Source of the DNA: Druceiella hillmani | Taxonomy: Eukaryota > Arthropoda > Insecta > Lepidoptera > Hepialidae | Assembly (NCBI GenBank): GCA_039881145.1 | Contig: JAYKKI010000039.1 | Coordinates: 19,338,001 to 19,402,000, forward strand | Direction of reading: 5' to 3' | Length of the DNA: 64,000 bases | Shown: piece by piece, positions 46,792 to 57,945 of the stretch | How positions within the stretch are numbered: position 1 is the first letter of the stretch | Layout: each line of letters begins with the position of its first letter | Made by a program: the position numbers and the translations under genes | Notes under the pieces: model-generated | Seen by the model: only the letters and a program-made list of their open reading frames with translations | The model's database searches: none | What the model was told of the DNA's origin: nothing

Positions 46792-48358
46792 AACAGTAGC
46801 AACTCACTAAGAACTATGTTGGCCAATAAGCGAGATAGATTATATGAACTCGTTGCTATATACCTTTCCTATTTAAGGATGCACACTCCAATTACCTATT
46901 TGTATAAACAGTAGCAACTCACTAAGAACTATGTTGGCCAAGAACCGAGATAGGTGATGTGAATTCGTTGCTATATCTTTCCTATTTAAAAATACACGTT
47001 CCAATTACCTATTTTTTATCAACATTAGCAACTCACTAAAAACTACGTTAGTCAATAAGCGAGATAGATGACGTGAACTCGTTGCTATAAACCATTCCTA
47101 TTTAAGGATGCATACTCTAATTACCTATTTGTATCAATAATAGCAACTCACTAACAACTATGTTGGCCAATAAGCCAGATAAATGACATGAACTCGTTGT
47201 TATATACCTTTCCTATTTAAGGATGCACACTCCAATTACCTATTTGTATAAACAGTAGCAACTCACTAAGAACTATGTTGGCCAAGAACCGAGATAGGTG
47301 ATGTGAATTCGTTGCTATATCTTTCCTATTTAAAAATACACGTTCCAATTACCTATTTTTTATCAACATTAGCAACTCACTAAAAACTACGTTAGTCAAT
47401 AAGCGAGATAGATGACGTGAACTCGTTGCTATAAACCATTCCTATTTAAGGATGCACACTCTAATTACCTATTTGTATCAATAATAGCAACTCACTAACA
47501 ACTATGTTGGCCAATAAACCAGATAAATGACATGAACTCGTTGTTATATACCTTTCCTATTTAAGGATGCACACTCCAATTACCTATTTCTATCAACAGC
47601 AGCAACTCACTAAAACTATGTTGGCCAGTAAGCGAGACAGATGACATGAACTCGTTGCTATACCTTTCCCATACAAGGATACACAATCCAATTAACTATT
47701 TGTATCAACAGCAGCAACTCACTAAAACTATGTTGGCCAGTAAGCGAGACAAATGACATGAACTCGTTGCTATACCTTTCCCATACAAGGATACACAGTC
47801 CAATTAACTATTTGTATCAACAGCAGCAACTCACTAAAACTATGTTGGCCAGTAAGCGAGACAGATGACATGAACTCGTTGCTATACCTTTCCCATACAA
47901 GGATACCCAATCCAATTAACTATTTGTATCAACAGCAGCAGCTCACTAAAACTATGTTGGCCAGTAAGCGAGACAGATGACATGAACTCGTTGCTATACC
48001 TTTCCCATACAAGGATACCCAATCCAATTAACTATTTGTATCAACAGCAGCAACTCACTAAAACTATGTTGGCCAGTAAGAGAGACAGATGACATGAACT
48101 CGTTGCTACGCCTTTCCTATTTAAGGAAACATACTCCAATTATCAATTTGTAGCTCCAGTAGTAACTCACTAAAAACTATGTTAGCCAATAAGCGAGATA
48201 GATGACGTGAACTCGTTGCTACACCTTTTCTATTTAAGGATACATACTCCAATTATCAATTTGTATCTTCAGTAGTAACTCACTAAAACTATGTTAGCGA
48301 TTAAGCGAGATAGATGATATGAACTTGTTGCTATACATTTCCTATTTAAGGGTCGACA
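46792..48358. repeat. ~115-bp satellite with higher-order structure, about 14 copies
   Basis: Each unit runs AGCAACTCACTAA, ACTATGTTGGCCA, AGCGAGATAGATGA, GAACTCGTTGCTATA, CCTTTCCTATTTAAGGAT, TCCAATTACCTATTTGTAT. Unit lengths are 108-118 bp. In the left half a block of three units (~344 bp) is repeated: CCAAGAACCGAGATAGG occurs at 46938 and 47282. The middle part is five or so copies of a variant marked by CCCATACAAGGATAC and CCAGTAAGCGAGACA. The last units (after 48110) are diverged. No coding content. Confidence 0.95.
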
Positions 48359-48599
48359 CTCCAGTTGATTACCTCTTCCAAATTGGACCCTGCAACCATG
48401 AGCGTAGATGTCAAGTATGTGTTACTTACATCGGCTATAAGTCACAAAAGTCTATTTATGTATTTATTAAAAACCCATTCTCTAGTTATAGATTGATCCA
48501 AAACATTAGACATGTGGGCATACAAAAAATTTGAATAATTCCAAAATATAAAACAAGCATTGATAATTGAGATAAAAAGACATAAAAAGGTCTATTAAC

Positions 48600-48842
48600 G
48601 GAATACTTATTAAAGCCAATCGAAAACCGTTACGTAAAGCTATAGTCGCATCTGTGGAGCAGAAAAAATGTGAACATTGTATGCATATCGCAAAATCGCG
48701 TTGGTCGACGTCAATGTGTGAAGAAGAGTGTGGTAAGCACGATGCGTTACCTCCATGCATATTCAGGCCGGGTGAAATAAATCGAAATTTTGCTCTCTTC
48801 TTTGACAGTCACAAACCACAGAACAAGAAGTTGTTAATATAA
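48600..48842 (+). pseudogene. possible piggyBac-type C-terminal zinc-binding fragment
   Basis: An open stretch reads NRKPLRKAIVASVEQKKCEH and ends at a TAA at 48840. It contains C-x2-C, then 12 residues on a C-x3-C pair, then D-A-L-P-P-C. PiggyBac-family transposases end in a cysteine-rich domain of similar layout (C-x2-C ... C-x2-C ... L-C-x3-C-F), used for binding the element's ends. Here one pair has an extra residue and the LC cysteine is absent, so it would be degraded. No catalytic DDD domain is visible upstream. Other cysteine-rich families cannot be excluded. Confidence 0.3.
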
Positions 48843-49055
48843 TTGTTAATAAAATAATTGTATAAAGAAATTTCCTTCAACAATCAGATCTGACCGTGCC
48901 AGAGTCAAAAGAAAAACAAGGATAGACGTTTACGCAAATGGTCATGATAGAAAAAAGACTACTTGTTGTGTGAGAACAGTATGGAATATTTCTCTATAAT
49001 CTTGACAATCGTATAGTCAATTTAATTTAAATGATTTGTACTAGACAAGCAGGAT
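48843..49055. other. no feature seen
   Basis: Short AT-rich spacer before the tandem duplication. Confidence 0.4.
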
Positions 49056-49610
49056 TTTACAAAGTTATTGAATTCTGTCGTCAACTTACATTTAACATCT
49101 TACAAGCTCTTTTTATATCTACGTAGTTGTGGATTTAAGAAATACTAATATAGTGGACATTCTTATGTATTTAGAGAGTATTCCGATAAATTTATTCGAC
49201 AAAATTCGATTTCCGTCCCAATATTAAGACAAAGGTGACATTTAATCTAAGACAAAGCTGTGTTTGTAGCTTTCTGATCTTTTTACCCCATATCTGAATA
49301 AAGTAAATTAAGCCATACCAGTTCCACAAGTTAACCAAGTTATTGAATTCTGTCGTCAACTTACGTTTAACATAAAACAAACTATTTTCATATCTACGAC
49401 AAACTATTTTCATATCTACCTAGTTGTGGATTTAAGAAATACTCGTATAGTGGACATTGTTACGTGTCTAGAGAGTATTCGGACAAATATATTCTACAAA
49501 ATTCGATTTCCGCCCTAATATTAAGACAAAGGTGTACGTCGCTTTCTGATCGTTTTACCCCAGATCTGAACAAAGTACATCAACGCGATACCAGTTCCAC
49601 AATTTAACAA
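49056..49610. repeat. tandem duplication, 275-bp unit
   Basis: AAGTTATTGAATTCTGTCGTC occurs at 49062 and 49337. Conserved blocks: TAGTTGTGGATTTAAGAAATACT, AGTGGACATT, GAGAGTATTC, AAAATTCGATTTCCG, TATTAAGACAAAGGTG and ATACCAGTTCCACAA. Copy 2 has an internal duplication of AAACTATTTTCATATCTACG (49379-49419) and lacks about 25 bp near 49535. Confidence 0.93.
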
Positions 49611-49614
49611 GAAA

Positions 49615-49820
49615 CACGTCGTACCCACACGGGCGCACAATGAGAATGCGTGCATTTAATGATATTAATGAAATGGTGGGTCAACATGGCGCGCGGGCGC
49701 GCCGGCGCAATGAGGAGAGGCGCGAGTTTATTCAACTAATTGTTTGGTTCGAACGCTCGCTTCGCTCCAGCGCCGACCTCTGTGTTAGGCTGCTGTGAGA
49801 ACTACGCCTGTGCTGTAAAC
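49615..49820 (+). promoter_or_regulatory. CpG-rich patch, candidate promoter or exon remnant
   Basis: The most CG-dense stretch of the window: GGCGCGCGGGCGCGCCGGCG at 49689-49708 plus CGAACGCTCGCTTCGCTCCAGCG. A 41-codon frame (ATG at 49673) spans it and ends in TGA. GTGCTGTAAAC at 49811 could serve as a splice donor. I cannot tell a first exon/promoter from a mobile-element fragment. No TATA box is evident. Confidence 0.3.
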
Positions 49821-51238
49821 TTACATTTTGTAATTAGCGATGAAAGCTGGTCATAAAGTAATGTTTGTTTATTTTTAATACTCAGTTTTATTCATAGATT
49901 TAGATATTTTTCTATTTTTGTACTAACAAAGGCATGGCGAAAAAAAGGATAATGAATACATGAATATTTCACATTATTTCATAATTCATAGTCAAATAAG
50001 TGTATTGTTTTGAACTGGTTTTCAACAAAAGGATAAGTTGATTTTTAACAAGTTCTAGTAATGAATAATTGCAAAAAATATCTACTACTTTAATCTACAA
50101 TATATAGATTCTTTAAAAATAATCGTATTTTAAATAATACTTAAAACATTATAAAAATACAGAAAAATATGTTACGTAGAAAAATATGTCTATATACATA
50201 CGGCTTCAACCATATTGATTTTTTATGAAATTTATCCAGTTTTTCAAAAATTACAACTACATTTGATAGATTAGGTAAAAATAAGGGTGGCTCATTTGAT
50301 AGATTAGGTAAAAATTAGGTAGATTACGTAAAAATGTTTAAAAGGATTTTTTCATTTAATCTTAAACATTCTATTATATCTCCTTTCATATCCTCTTTTC
50401 TGCACACTTAATCTTTTTCCACAGCATATCCTATCTTATACTGCTTTATGGTTTCTTACCTCAAAAGGTAAAAAGGAGAACTTCTATAAGATCTCTCACA
50501 TTTCCCTCGGCACGTTCTTTATCGCCATTCTTGACTCAAAAATATTCATATGGAAATTAAAGCAGTGACAGATTTGTTTAAAATTCGTGTATCGTATGGT
50601 AGCTCAATTGAAAGAGCGTATTATAAGAATTACAAAAGTACCAGATGTAATAACTGAACACAAAGTATTATAGTATTATAATTCTTATCCAAGCGGGAGA
50701 CACGTTGTCCGCCTTGGAGGAGCAGACGCATCATTTGGCTCAGTTAGTTCTTCTCTTGGGTGAAAATGATGACAAATTTTCAATCAATTTTCTAATTTGA
50801 CTGTATAATATTCATAAAAGTCCATTCGGTATTTCCGAGTAAGCTGAAGTAACTTCTTGTCGAAGTGCTCCTTTACCTGATACCTTAACGTGATGGTATG
50901 GCCTTAGTTGTAGTACATTATACTATCAAATAAATAAACTTAGAATCGTTTAGGAGTATCCCCATGATTCTGTAAAATAGGAGTAAGCTAATAAATATTC
51001 TGAAAACTATTTTATTTCGGGCTCTACGTCCTCTAATAACTTTTTAAAATATATTAAATGTACAGATTTTATACATTAAAAAAGTTTATAAAAAGCAGAA
51101 ATTAGTGGGTGGTATTTTGTTTTAGTCGTTCATCTTAAGTTATTTAATAAATCTATCGAATGTGCGTAGTTCTTCTCCTGTTTTAAAGAACATTTGTTTT
51201 AAGTACTGCCTCACGATTTCTAAATTATAACTATCCAT
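49821..51238. other. no gene; repeat motif
   Basis: At 50282-50332, GATAGATTAGGTAAAAAT recurs three times in short order. At 50463-50530, AAAGGAGAACTTCTATAAGATCTCTCACATTT...CGTTCTTTATCGCC matches a common lepidopteran repeat motif related to repeat P. No coding signal. Confidence 0.45.
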
Positions 51239-51239
51239 C

Positions 51240-51612
51240 TGTGTAATACCATCTGTGCCCGCGACTTCGTTCGCGTGGAATTCGGTGTAAGAAAAGTTCT
51301 TAGGAATTTTTTTGAGTTTTTTTAATTTTTCTCCAGAACTCAATGAGCATAGAGTTTCTAAAAACGCTAATAGATGGTGTTGGCAATCAAATCGGTTCCG
51401 CCGATTCTGATATTAGCGTGCACAAAGAACCAAATTTAAAAATTGACATACCTTTTTTATTTGTGAACCGATTGAAGTGCTCAAGCTAATTTAAATACAT
51501 CACAGGAAACGGCGTCCAAATCGGTTCAGCCGTTGCTGAGATTAGGGTGCACAGAGAAACGGACAAACAGACAAAAATTCTAAAAACTCTTGTTTTAGAC
51601 TTAGTAGTATGT
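51240..51612 (+). repeat. CCCGCGACTTCGT-family repeat, compact copy
   Basis: Head: CTGTGCCCGCGACTTCGTTCGCGTGGAATTCGG (51251). Middle: AAAACGCTAATAGATGG (51361). Tail: CCAAATCGGTTCAGCCGTTGCTGAGATTAGGGTGCACAGAGAAACG and ACAAACAGACAAAAATTCT. About 370 bp, the cleanest copy in the window. The tail wording is typical of LINE-derived repeats in insects. Confidence 0.75.
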
Positions 51613-52087
51613 CCTTGGTAGGTTGCACTTAGTTTTACTTAAAAATATTAATGCACAAGCTCGGTTTTTTACGATTTTTTATATGTATAGATACACTGTT
51701 GACTAAATCTAACAATGTAAAAACGTAAAGTAACATTTTCCATTTAATTCAATTTAGATCAATTTTATTTTTGGTATCTATAAATTTTTTCACTGCCTAA
51801 GTCTGACATAAAATTACAAAAAAATAAGTCTCGTTGCGACGGCAGCTTTATGAAGCTAACAATGATTATGGCAGTTTGTTCCATCGTGTCAATGATGATG
51901 CAGGAATGTGAATCACTTGTTGAGGAGACGAGCTGGATGAATATTGTCGCAACACACGACACGATGTCATCAGAACTGGTGTATTTATGAAATATACTCA
52001 TGTGGCTCTGTTCGCTTTAGATTTAAATTAAGACACAATGAAAAACAATTTGACTTTGATACTTTTGATAGTGCAAGAGACGTAATA
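51613..52087. other. no feature seen
   Basis: The opposed frames at 51765-52001 and 51944-52144 overlap each other and run into MITE A. Neither shows a known motif. Confidence 0.45.
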
Positions 52088-52491
52088 TGCACGGTGTCCG
52101 GAAATAAGTGTCTGATAAAGGAAGACGCTATTTGTTGGCTATAAAGGAATAAATTGTCGTTGAAATAAAACTTAAAACACGCCCTTTTTCTAATAAAGTG
52201 CAAAAAAAATATTACACATAACTCTTTTTAACACACCCAATACTTGCCCTGAGCGCGGTGCTTACCCGGGCAACTAGATGTCTTCGCAGCTGTTAGCGGG
52301 TTATTCCTCTGAACGGCCCTGAATAATGTGCGCAAGTATCATGTGTACGAAAAAGATGGCAAATAATTATGAACATTATTTTCAATTTTCTGAAAAAAGT
52401 CATCTTTTAAATTTTATTATAGACGATCAACTATATTTCAGTCGAGAAATAACGTCTTTCTTTGTCCGATACTTATTCCCGGACACCGTGT
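52088..52491. mobile_element. MITE A, copy 2 (about 403 bp)
   Basis: Left end GCACGGTGTCCGGAAATAAGT; right end ACTTATTCCCGGACACCGTGT, better preserved than in copy 1. Compared with copy 1 it has about 50 extra bases in the centre (52225-52275: ACACACCCAATACTTGCCCTG and CGCGGTGCTTACCCGGGC). The rest is colinear. TA dinucleotides flank both ends. Confidence 0.85.
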
Positions 52492-53253
52492 ATATATATT
52501 TTAAGTTAGACAATGTAGAATTTAAATATTAACTTGCTTCGTTTAGTTATTGGTCTCTTTTTATAAAGCAACACATATATTTAGTTATTAGCATATTAGA
52601 TTGAAAATATTAAGGATCAACAGAGACCAGAATTTTGCTTATCTGTTCTTATTTGAATTTTAAGATTTCGAACCTGAAAAGGAAAAACTTAATCTCTATA
52701 AAATCAGTCACATTTTCGTTCGTCTGTTTGTCACAACCGTTTTTCTCATAAATATTTTAATTCAGCCTGTAACTTCAATTTGGATGTCAAATGCCAAATT
52801 TTGAATTTGACATTATGACAAGGAATATCGTGATGTCAAATTTTAATAGTCACCACTCATAAATATTATGTGGAAATTTTAGAAGGAGCGAATAAAATAG
52901 ATGCTCGAAAAAAATGTTTTTCTAATGCATGTATCGTAACGGATATCATTTGCGAAAGCATTTATAGGAATTTTGTATTTTATAGGAATTTTATATAGCA
53001 TTGAAAATTGAATTTTGTAATTTATAGGCATTTTATATAGCATTGAAAGCATTTATAGAAATTTTTTTAGAATATTATATATATTCTAAAAACATTACTT
53101 CGTATAAAAACATTACTTCATATAAAAACATTGCTTCATATGACAATATTTCTAGAATTACCTATTCTAATTATATTACCGAAAATGTCCACAAAAACGT
53201 TTTTCTCCATTTGCTTAAGCCAAAATTATGAAACATATAGTGTTACTAAAAGT
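52492..53253. other. no gene; short repeats
   Basis: 52690-52760 has GATTTCGAACCTGAAAAGG...ATCAGTCACATTTTCGTTCGTCTGTTTGTCACAACCG, a repeat P-like motif. Between 52970 and 53120 short words repeat irregularly (TTTATAGGAATTTT, TATAGCATTGAAA, AAAAACATTACTTC). Confidence 0.45.
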
Positions 53254-53254
53254 T

Positions 53255-53527
53255 TGCCGAAAATTTTATGTTGATATTACAAGGATGATTAGGCCCCATA
53301 ATTTTTCAGAAATTCACAATATTTGTATGTCGAAAATTTTATGTCGATATTACAAGGATGATTAGGCCCCATAATTTTTGTCGAAAATTTTATGTCGATA
53401 TTACAAGGATGATTAGGCCCCATAATTTTTCAGAAATTCACAATATTTGTATGTCGAAAATTTTATGTCGATATTACAAGGATGTTTAGGCCCCATAATT
53501 TTTCAGAAATTCACAATATTTGTATGC
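53255..53527. repeat. tandem repeat, ~80-bp unit, 4 copies
   Basis: The unit GTCGAAAATTTTATGTCGAT, ATTACAAGGATGATTAGGCC, CCATAATTTTTCAGAAATTC, ACAATATTTGTAT occurs four times. The second copy lacks the CAGAAATTCACAATATTTGTAT part. Copies are nearly identical. Confidence 0.96.
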
Positions 53528-53868
53528 TTTATAGGATTTTGCAATGCAATTTTTTATATGTACACATTAATATGGTTAGGGAAGATTAAGAAATAGGTAC
53601 AAGATGGAAGTAAAGGAAAAAATGGCCAGAGACAGATTCCCATACTTTACCCGTTCAATTATATATTTTTTTAATATTTTTAATTTTGCAGACACGCAAA
53701 ACTTACGGTTTTATTATAGTAAATTATAAACACGCCTAGTTGAAATTAGAGTATTAAGTAATGGATACAAGGTAGAAGGAAAAGACAAATTTTTAAAAAT
53801 TTATTTTTATACTTTGTACGCTCAATTGCTTTTAAACTTCATTTATACTTTTAGTTTTTTATGCAATT
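53528..53868. other. no feature seen
   Basis: AT-rich sequence. No recognisable content. Confidence 0.45.
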
Positions 53869-53869
53869 A

Positions 53870-54356
53870 TTATTTATGATTTGACATCTATTACATTTTC
53901 ATTTTAATTTATTTTATTTTTATATTTCTCATTTCTATCTTATTTTGTCATAATTTTTTAAATTATTGTATGATCTCTTTATTATTATTTTTCATCTTAT
54001 TTTAAACTATTTTTCAATTATTGTTAATTTGGTTTTCATTTCATTTTAAACTCTTTTACATCTCATTTTTTATGCTACTTTTTCTTATTTTTTATCTTTT
54101 ATTTATTGAATTTTTGTCACGTTGGTTATTTTTTAAAACTTTTTTAAACCTATTTTATTTCAATGTTTTATTTTTATTTGTTTTCTCTGTTTCTTTTATC
54201 TATTTCTCTTTTATTTTTATAAATTCATATTATTTTAGTGCAATCTTATTTTTGCCTGAATTTTCTTATTTTGTCTCATATTTATCCCATTTTTGTCTTA
54301 TGTATCGGTTTGTTCCTCTTTTGTTTTATTGTTTTTTTTCTGTTTTATTTATATAA
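53870..54356 (+). repeat. T-rich low-complexity tract
   Basis: The + strand is strongly T-rich and A-poor, built from TTTTATTT, TTTTATCTTATTTT and TTTTCTTATTTT motifs for about 480 bp. The 111-codon frame at 54021-54356 is almost all Phe, Leu, Tyr, Ser and Ile. Its hydrophobic look follows from the T-rich composition and is not evidence of a membrane protein. Confidence 0.75.
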
Positions 54357-54561
54357 ATATAACTTTCATCCCAACTTGACATTGGCAAAGGTTCTCTCTG
54401 GAGAGAACGAACGCTATATAATCAAAGATAAAGATAACTTTCATCAGTTTATTTCTGAGTTTGACATCTGCTTGCATTCCAAGAACAAATTACAATTTAA
54501 TGGCATTATAGTCTATAGATATGTTATACACACAGATCGAAGCTGATTATTTTTGCCAATT
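54357..54561. other. no feature seen
   Basis: A short stretch of more balanced composition that joins the T-rich tract to the MITE B fragment. The frame at 54238-54546 bridges both and has no recognisable motif. Confidence 0.4.
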
Positions 54562-54657
54562 GCCCACCTAAAGAGGTTGTAATACAACGAAACCTAGCTC
54601 GTGGTAAAGAATTTAAATAAAGTAGAAATAGTACTACATCACCTAGTTTAATTTAAT
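54562..54657 (+). repeat. MITE B, single-arm copy
   Basis: CCACCTAAAGAGGTTGTAATACAACGAAACCTAG, GTGGTAAAGAA and AAGTAGAAATAGTACTACATCACCTAGTTTAATTTAAT match the right arm of the palindromic insertion at 36685-36789. No left arm is visible nearby, so the copy is truncated or derives from a longer, asymmetric element. Confidence 0.8.
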
Positions 54658-57254
54658 TGTAGATACATATACGAGCATATTTTTTTCCGATCGTTGACAT
54701 TGCCAACTATATTACAAATGTTATGCACATTCTACATAGCTTATGGCAATCTGGAAAATAAAAACTGTCATATTGCGAAAGCTCTGTCAACCAGATTACT
54801 ACTAATATTTTAGCGTGAATCTCTAAAAACAAACGAAACTTCCCTTTTTACCATATTAATGGGATATCATTGCTAGGGTCTTTCTAAACACAACGTCCGT
54901 TATATTAAAATTACAGTAATAGACAACGTTTAGACGACATTCAACATTTATTCGACTAGAATTGTTTAACTTACATTTTATCCTAACCTAACATTTAAAC
55001 TACAACATTTAGTTTTTTTGCAATTTAGTAACATATTATTAACATTAAACCAATGCTTACTGTTTATACATCTTGTGAGTCCAACACGTACTTGTTGGAT
55101 TAAAATTGTCGGTATAACATCTTCATATATCGTATTTCGGAACATTCAATGTTATAATTATTAAAAAATATTTGTCGTATAGCGATAACTCTGATAGAGC
55201 AAATGTGTCTAAATTGAAGTATTACATATAAACTAATTTTTTATATTGGAAACTTTGTATGCACGTACCAAAGTTTGTTCGAAACACATATTTTAACATT
55301 GTCTATATTTTCATCTCTACCGCTATTGGCAATAACAGTAGATATATCTTTGTGCAATAACTTGTTACATAAATAAATATCGAGGACATTCATACGAGAC
55401 AAAAAAACGTGTTCGGTTTGTGACCAAAGTTTCGAACGTACGTTTCGTACAGTAATTTGTAGCAATTGCGTCCGTCGCGTTGTTACGCCTGCACATGTGG
55501 TCGACATGCGGTCTGAACCCTGCTTCTCGCCTCTAGGGATGTTACAATGTCCCTTTCGTTTATATTTTGCAAAATGGTATGCTTATGATTGTAATTAATT
55601 AAATAGATTAGACGTAAATAAATATATTACAAAGTAATGATAATGTTTTACCGTCTAAGGTAACTCATAAAAGGTACTTACATTTTTTCATAAAATAGTT
55701 ATGTTTATTCAATCATTTAAATATTGACAGAAAAAACGTTTCATTCTATTGATTTTATACGAAGTTTGTTAATGACAACATTTTAAAATGCGAAAACAAT
55801 CTTATCGACAAAAATAAAATTGCGAATAATAACAAAATATTAAAATTTTTAGGGACTATATTTGTAAAATTAGATTAAAGTGAATATAAAAAATGTTGTT
55901 TTTTGGCGACTTACTCGTAAGTTTATAATTAGTGTTTATTTTCACAAATTTGTTTTCTGTTTACGCTTCTACACGGCGCAACGTAGAAAAACACTTTTCA
56001 GTAGTATGTCATGTTTGTAGCAAAGCAGTGAGAAGATTTTTAGCAAGAAATTATGTGTCACTATGTGACTCTTCATTTTTTGTTTATTAGTAAAAACAGT
56101 AAATAAATAAAAGTTAGTTAAGAACATCAATCTAACATTTTTGACCTTTATCTTTATATAAAAATAAATGTTTCTTTTATATAAAAATGTTCTTTTATAT
56201 GTTTCTTTATATAAAAATTGTTTTCTTATAAACTATGATTTAGTTTATTATTTATAATGCGGTCTTTGTAACTTTTTTCAATTAAACAAAGGGAAATATT
56301 AACTTTTGCGAAAGTGTTTTTTTTTCCACATACTATAGTTTCATTCCTGTATTAAAAGTGTTAATCCTTTCTTGATACATAATTTTGTAATTACACGGTA
56401 TTTAAAAATTTACAAAGAAGGCAATTAAAAAGAAAATTTAAAAAAATACTTAATTCTAAATGCCCACAAAAATAACTTAGATAAGAGATTCTCTGTTAAT
56501 GTGTAAAAATTCACAATATAAAATTTGACAGCCCTGTTTAACTGGCACAGTCGAAATTGGTCCCGAGAGCTCTGTTGGCATTGTGCAAGGACACTCATTA
56601 ACCAAATCGTTTCGTGCACAAAAACTTGTAAGAAATATTCTTAAACTTTTCGTAAATTAATGTCTCGCTTATTGATCCATACGCCACTCACATTCTTTAG
56701 GGATCTTTAACCAACCTTCGAACCGAACGGAGCTATTGTTGTGACAATTTTGTATATTTGTCCATCTGTCACATGTTTCTAGCTCCTAAATGGAGTAATT
56801 ATATGTCGACTGTGTAATCAAAATCACAAATCGTATTTAAAACCATGTACAATTGGCAAAAAACGAAAAATTTTGCAAAGAACTCTTCGTGCACATGACG
56901 AAATATTTTAAATAAATTGTTATGTTAATTCGGGGCATTCGGTTTTCCAAATATCCATTTAAGACGAGGATTTCGAGGTTTTAGTTTTTGAAAAGGGCAG
57001 GGTTCGCTAAGGGCACCTGCACCCTATGATCGAACACATTGTTACTTGCCTGCGAATGAAGTCGTTGTGATTCTGCTTACGTCATACTTATTTAACGATT
57101 AATTATGGTTGACTAAAGTTATTACAAGAACAGTTGTATATTTATAATTACAAATCTATAGCATTTATTACTATATTAAATAAATAATAACTGATTATTT
57201 AAGCATTTTTATCGAAGTTGTTACAAAGAGTACTCGGAGAGATAAGTAATACAG
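54658..57254. other. no gene recognised
   Basis: AT-rich. The minus-strand frame at 55241-55507 (88 codons) lies in slightly CG-richer DNA (55420-55510) but has no motif I recognise. Simple repeats of TTTCTTTTATATAAAAATG lie at 56150-56225. Nothing else is supported. Confidence 0.45.
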
Positions 57255-57332
57255 AATAATGCCATTACCAGTAAGGTGATATCTTTTGCCATCCTCGGCA
57301 AAGGATATCGCCTTACTGGGAATGGCATTATT
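57255..57332. repeat. long hairpin, 36-bp arms
   Basis: Left arm 57255-57290 (AATAATGCCATTACCAGTAA...) pairs with 57297-57332 with three mismatches. The loop is ATCCTC. It could be a small palindromic MITE or a pre-miRNA-like fold. Confidence 0.85.
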
Positions 57333-57499
57333 AGCGCAAATTATGTTTTAGTTATTCACGTTTACATTTGTCAAAATAATTTAATTTGATTACGTAATAT
57401 TTACATTTGATTGGATTTTTAATTAATTGAAATAATATTAAATGTATTATGGAATTAGGCCTAAACGTGACCTGATTCCGATGGTAACTGAAGCAGACC

Positions 57500-57625
57500 T
57501 GTGTTTCTGTCTGAGCTGGAGTGGCGTGGTCTGGTATTTGCAGTCATAACAAATAGGTTCGATTTCTGGTATGGCATTCTATACAGCCGGGATACGGCGA
57601 ATACAGAGTCACTCGTTCTCGTAGT
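57500..57625 (+). repeat. tRNA-derived SINE-like fragment
   Basis: TGGCGTGGTCTGG at 57522-57534 fits a pol III A box and GGTTCGATTTC at 57556-57566 fits a B box. Spacing is 22 bp between boxes, shorter than in most tRNAs. The surroundings (57440-57640) are richer in G+C than the flank. It does not fold as a normal tRNA. Confidence 0.4.
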
Positions 57626-57874
57626 CATAACATGCGTTATATTATAATATTATCGACATTAGTCGCAAGTAAACAAGGTCGAGTATAGTTGGAACATGCT
57701 TTTCAGAAAGCCACTTAGAAATAAATGACGTAAGTCACAAAATGAAAAAAAATGATTTCAAAAACTATCCAAATATGGAAGAACTTATCTTAACCATTTT
57801 TAAATATTGTTATAGTGTAAGTATTAAATTAAGGTTCAAGTGTACTTATATAAAATATATTTTTAAAGTAATTT

Positions 57875-57945
<71 letters not shown>

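Noticed and set aside
46792..48358. Array of tRNA or small RNA genes
   Set aside because: The ~115-bp units have AGCAAC/GTTGCT words near their ends that suggest a stem, but no pol III boxes, T-run terminators or stable fold are apparent, and units vary in those positions.
54021..54356. Hydrophobic multi-pass membrane protein
   Set aside because: The Phe/Leu/Tyr content follows from a T-rich tract. There is no variety of residues, no conserved motif and no flanking gene structure.
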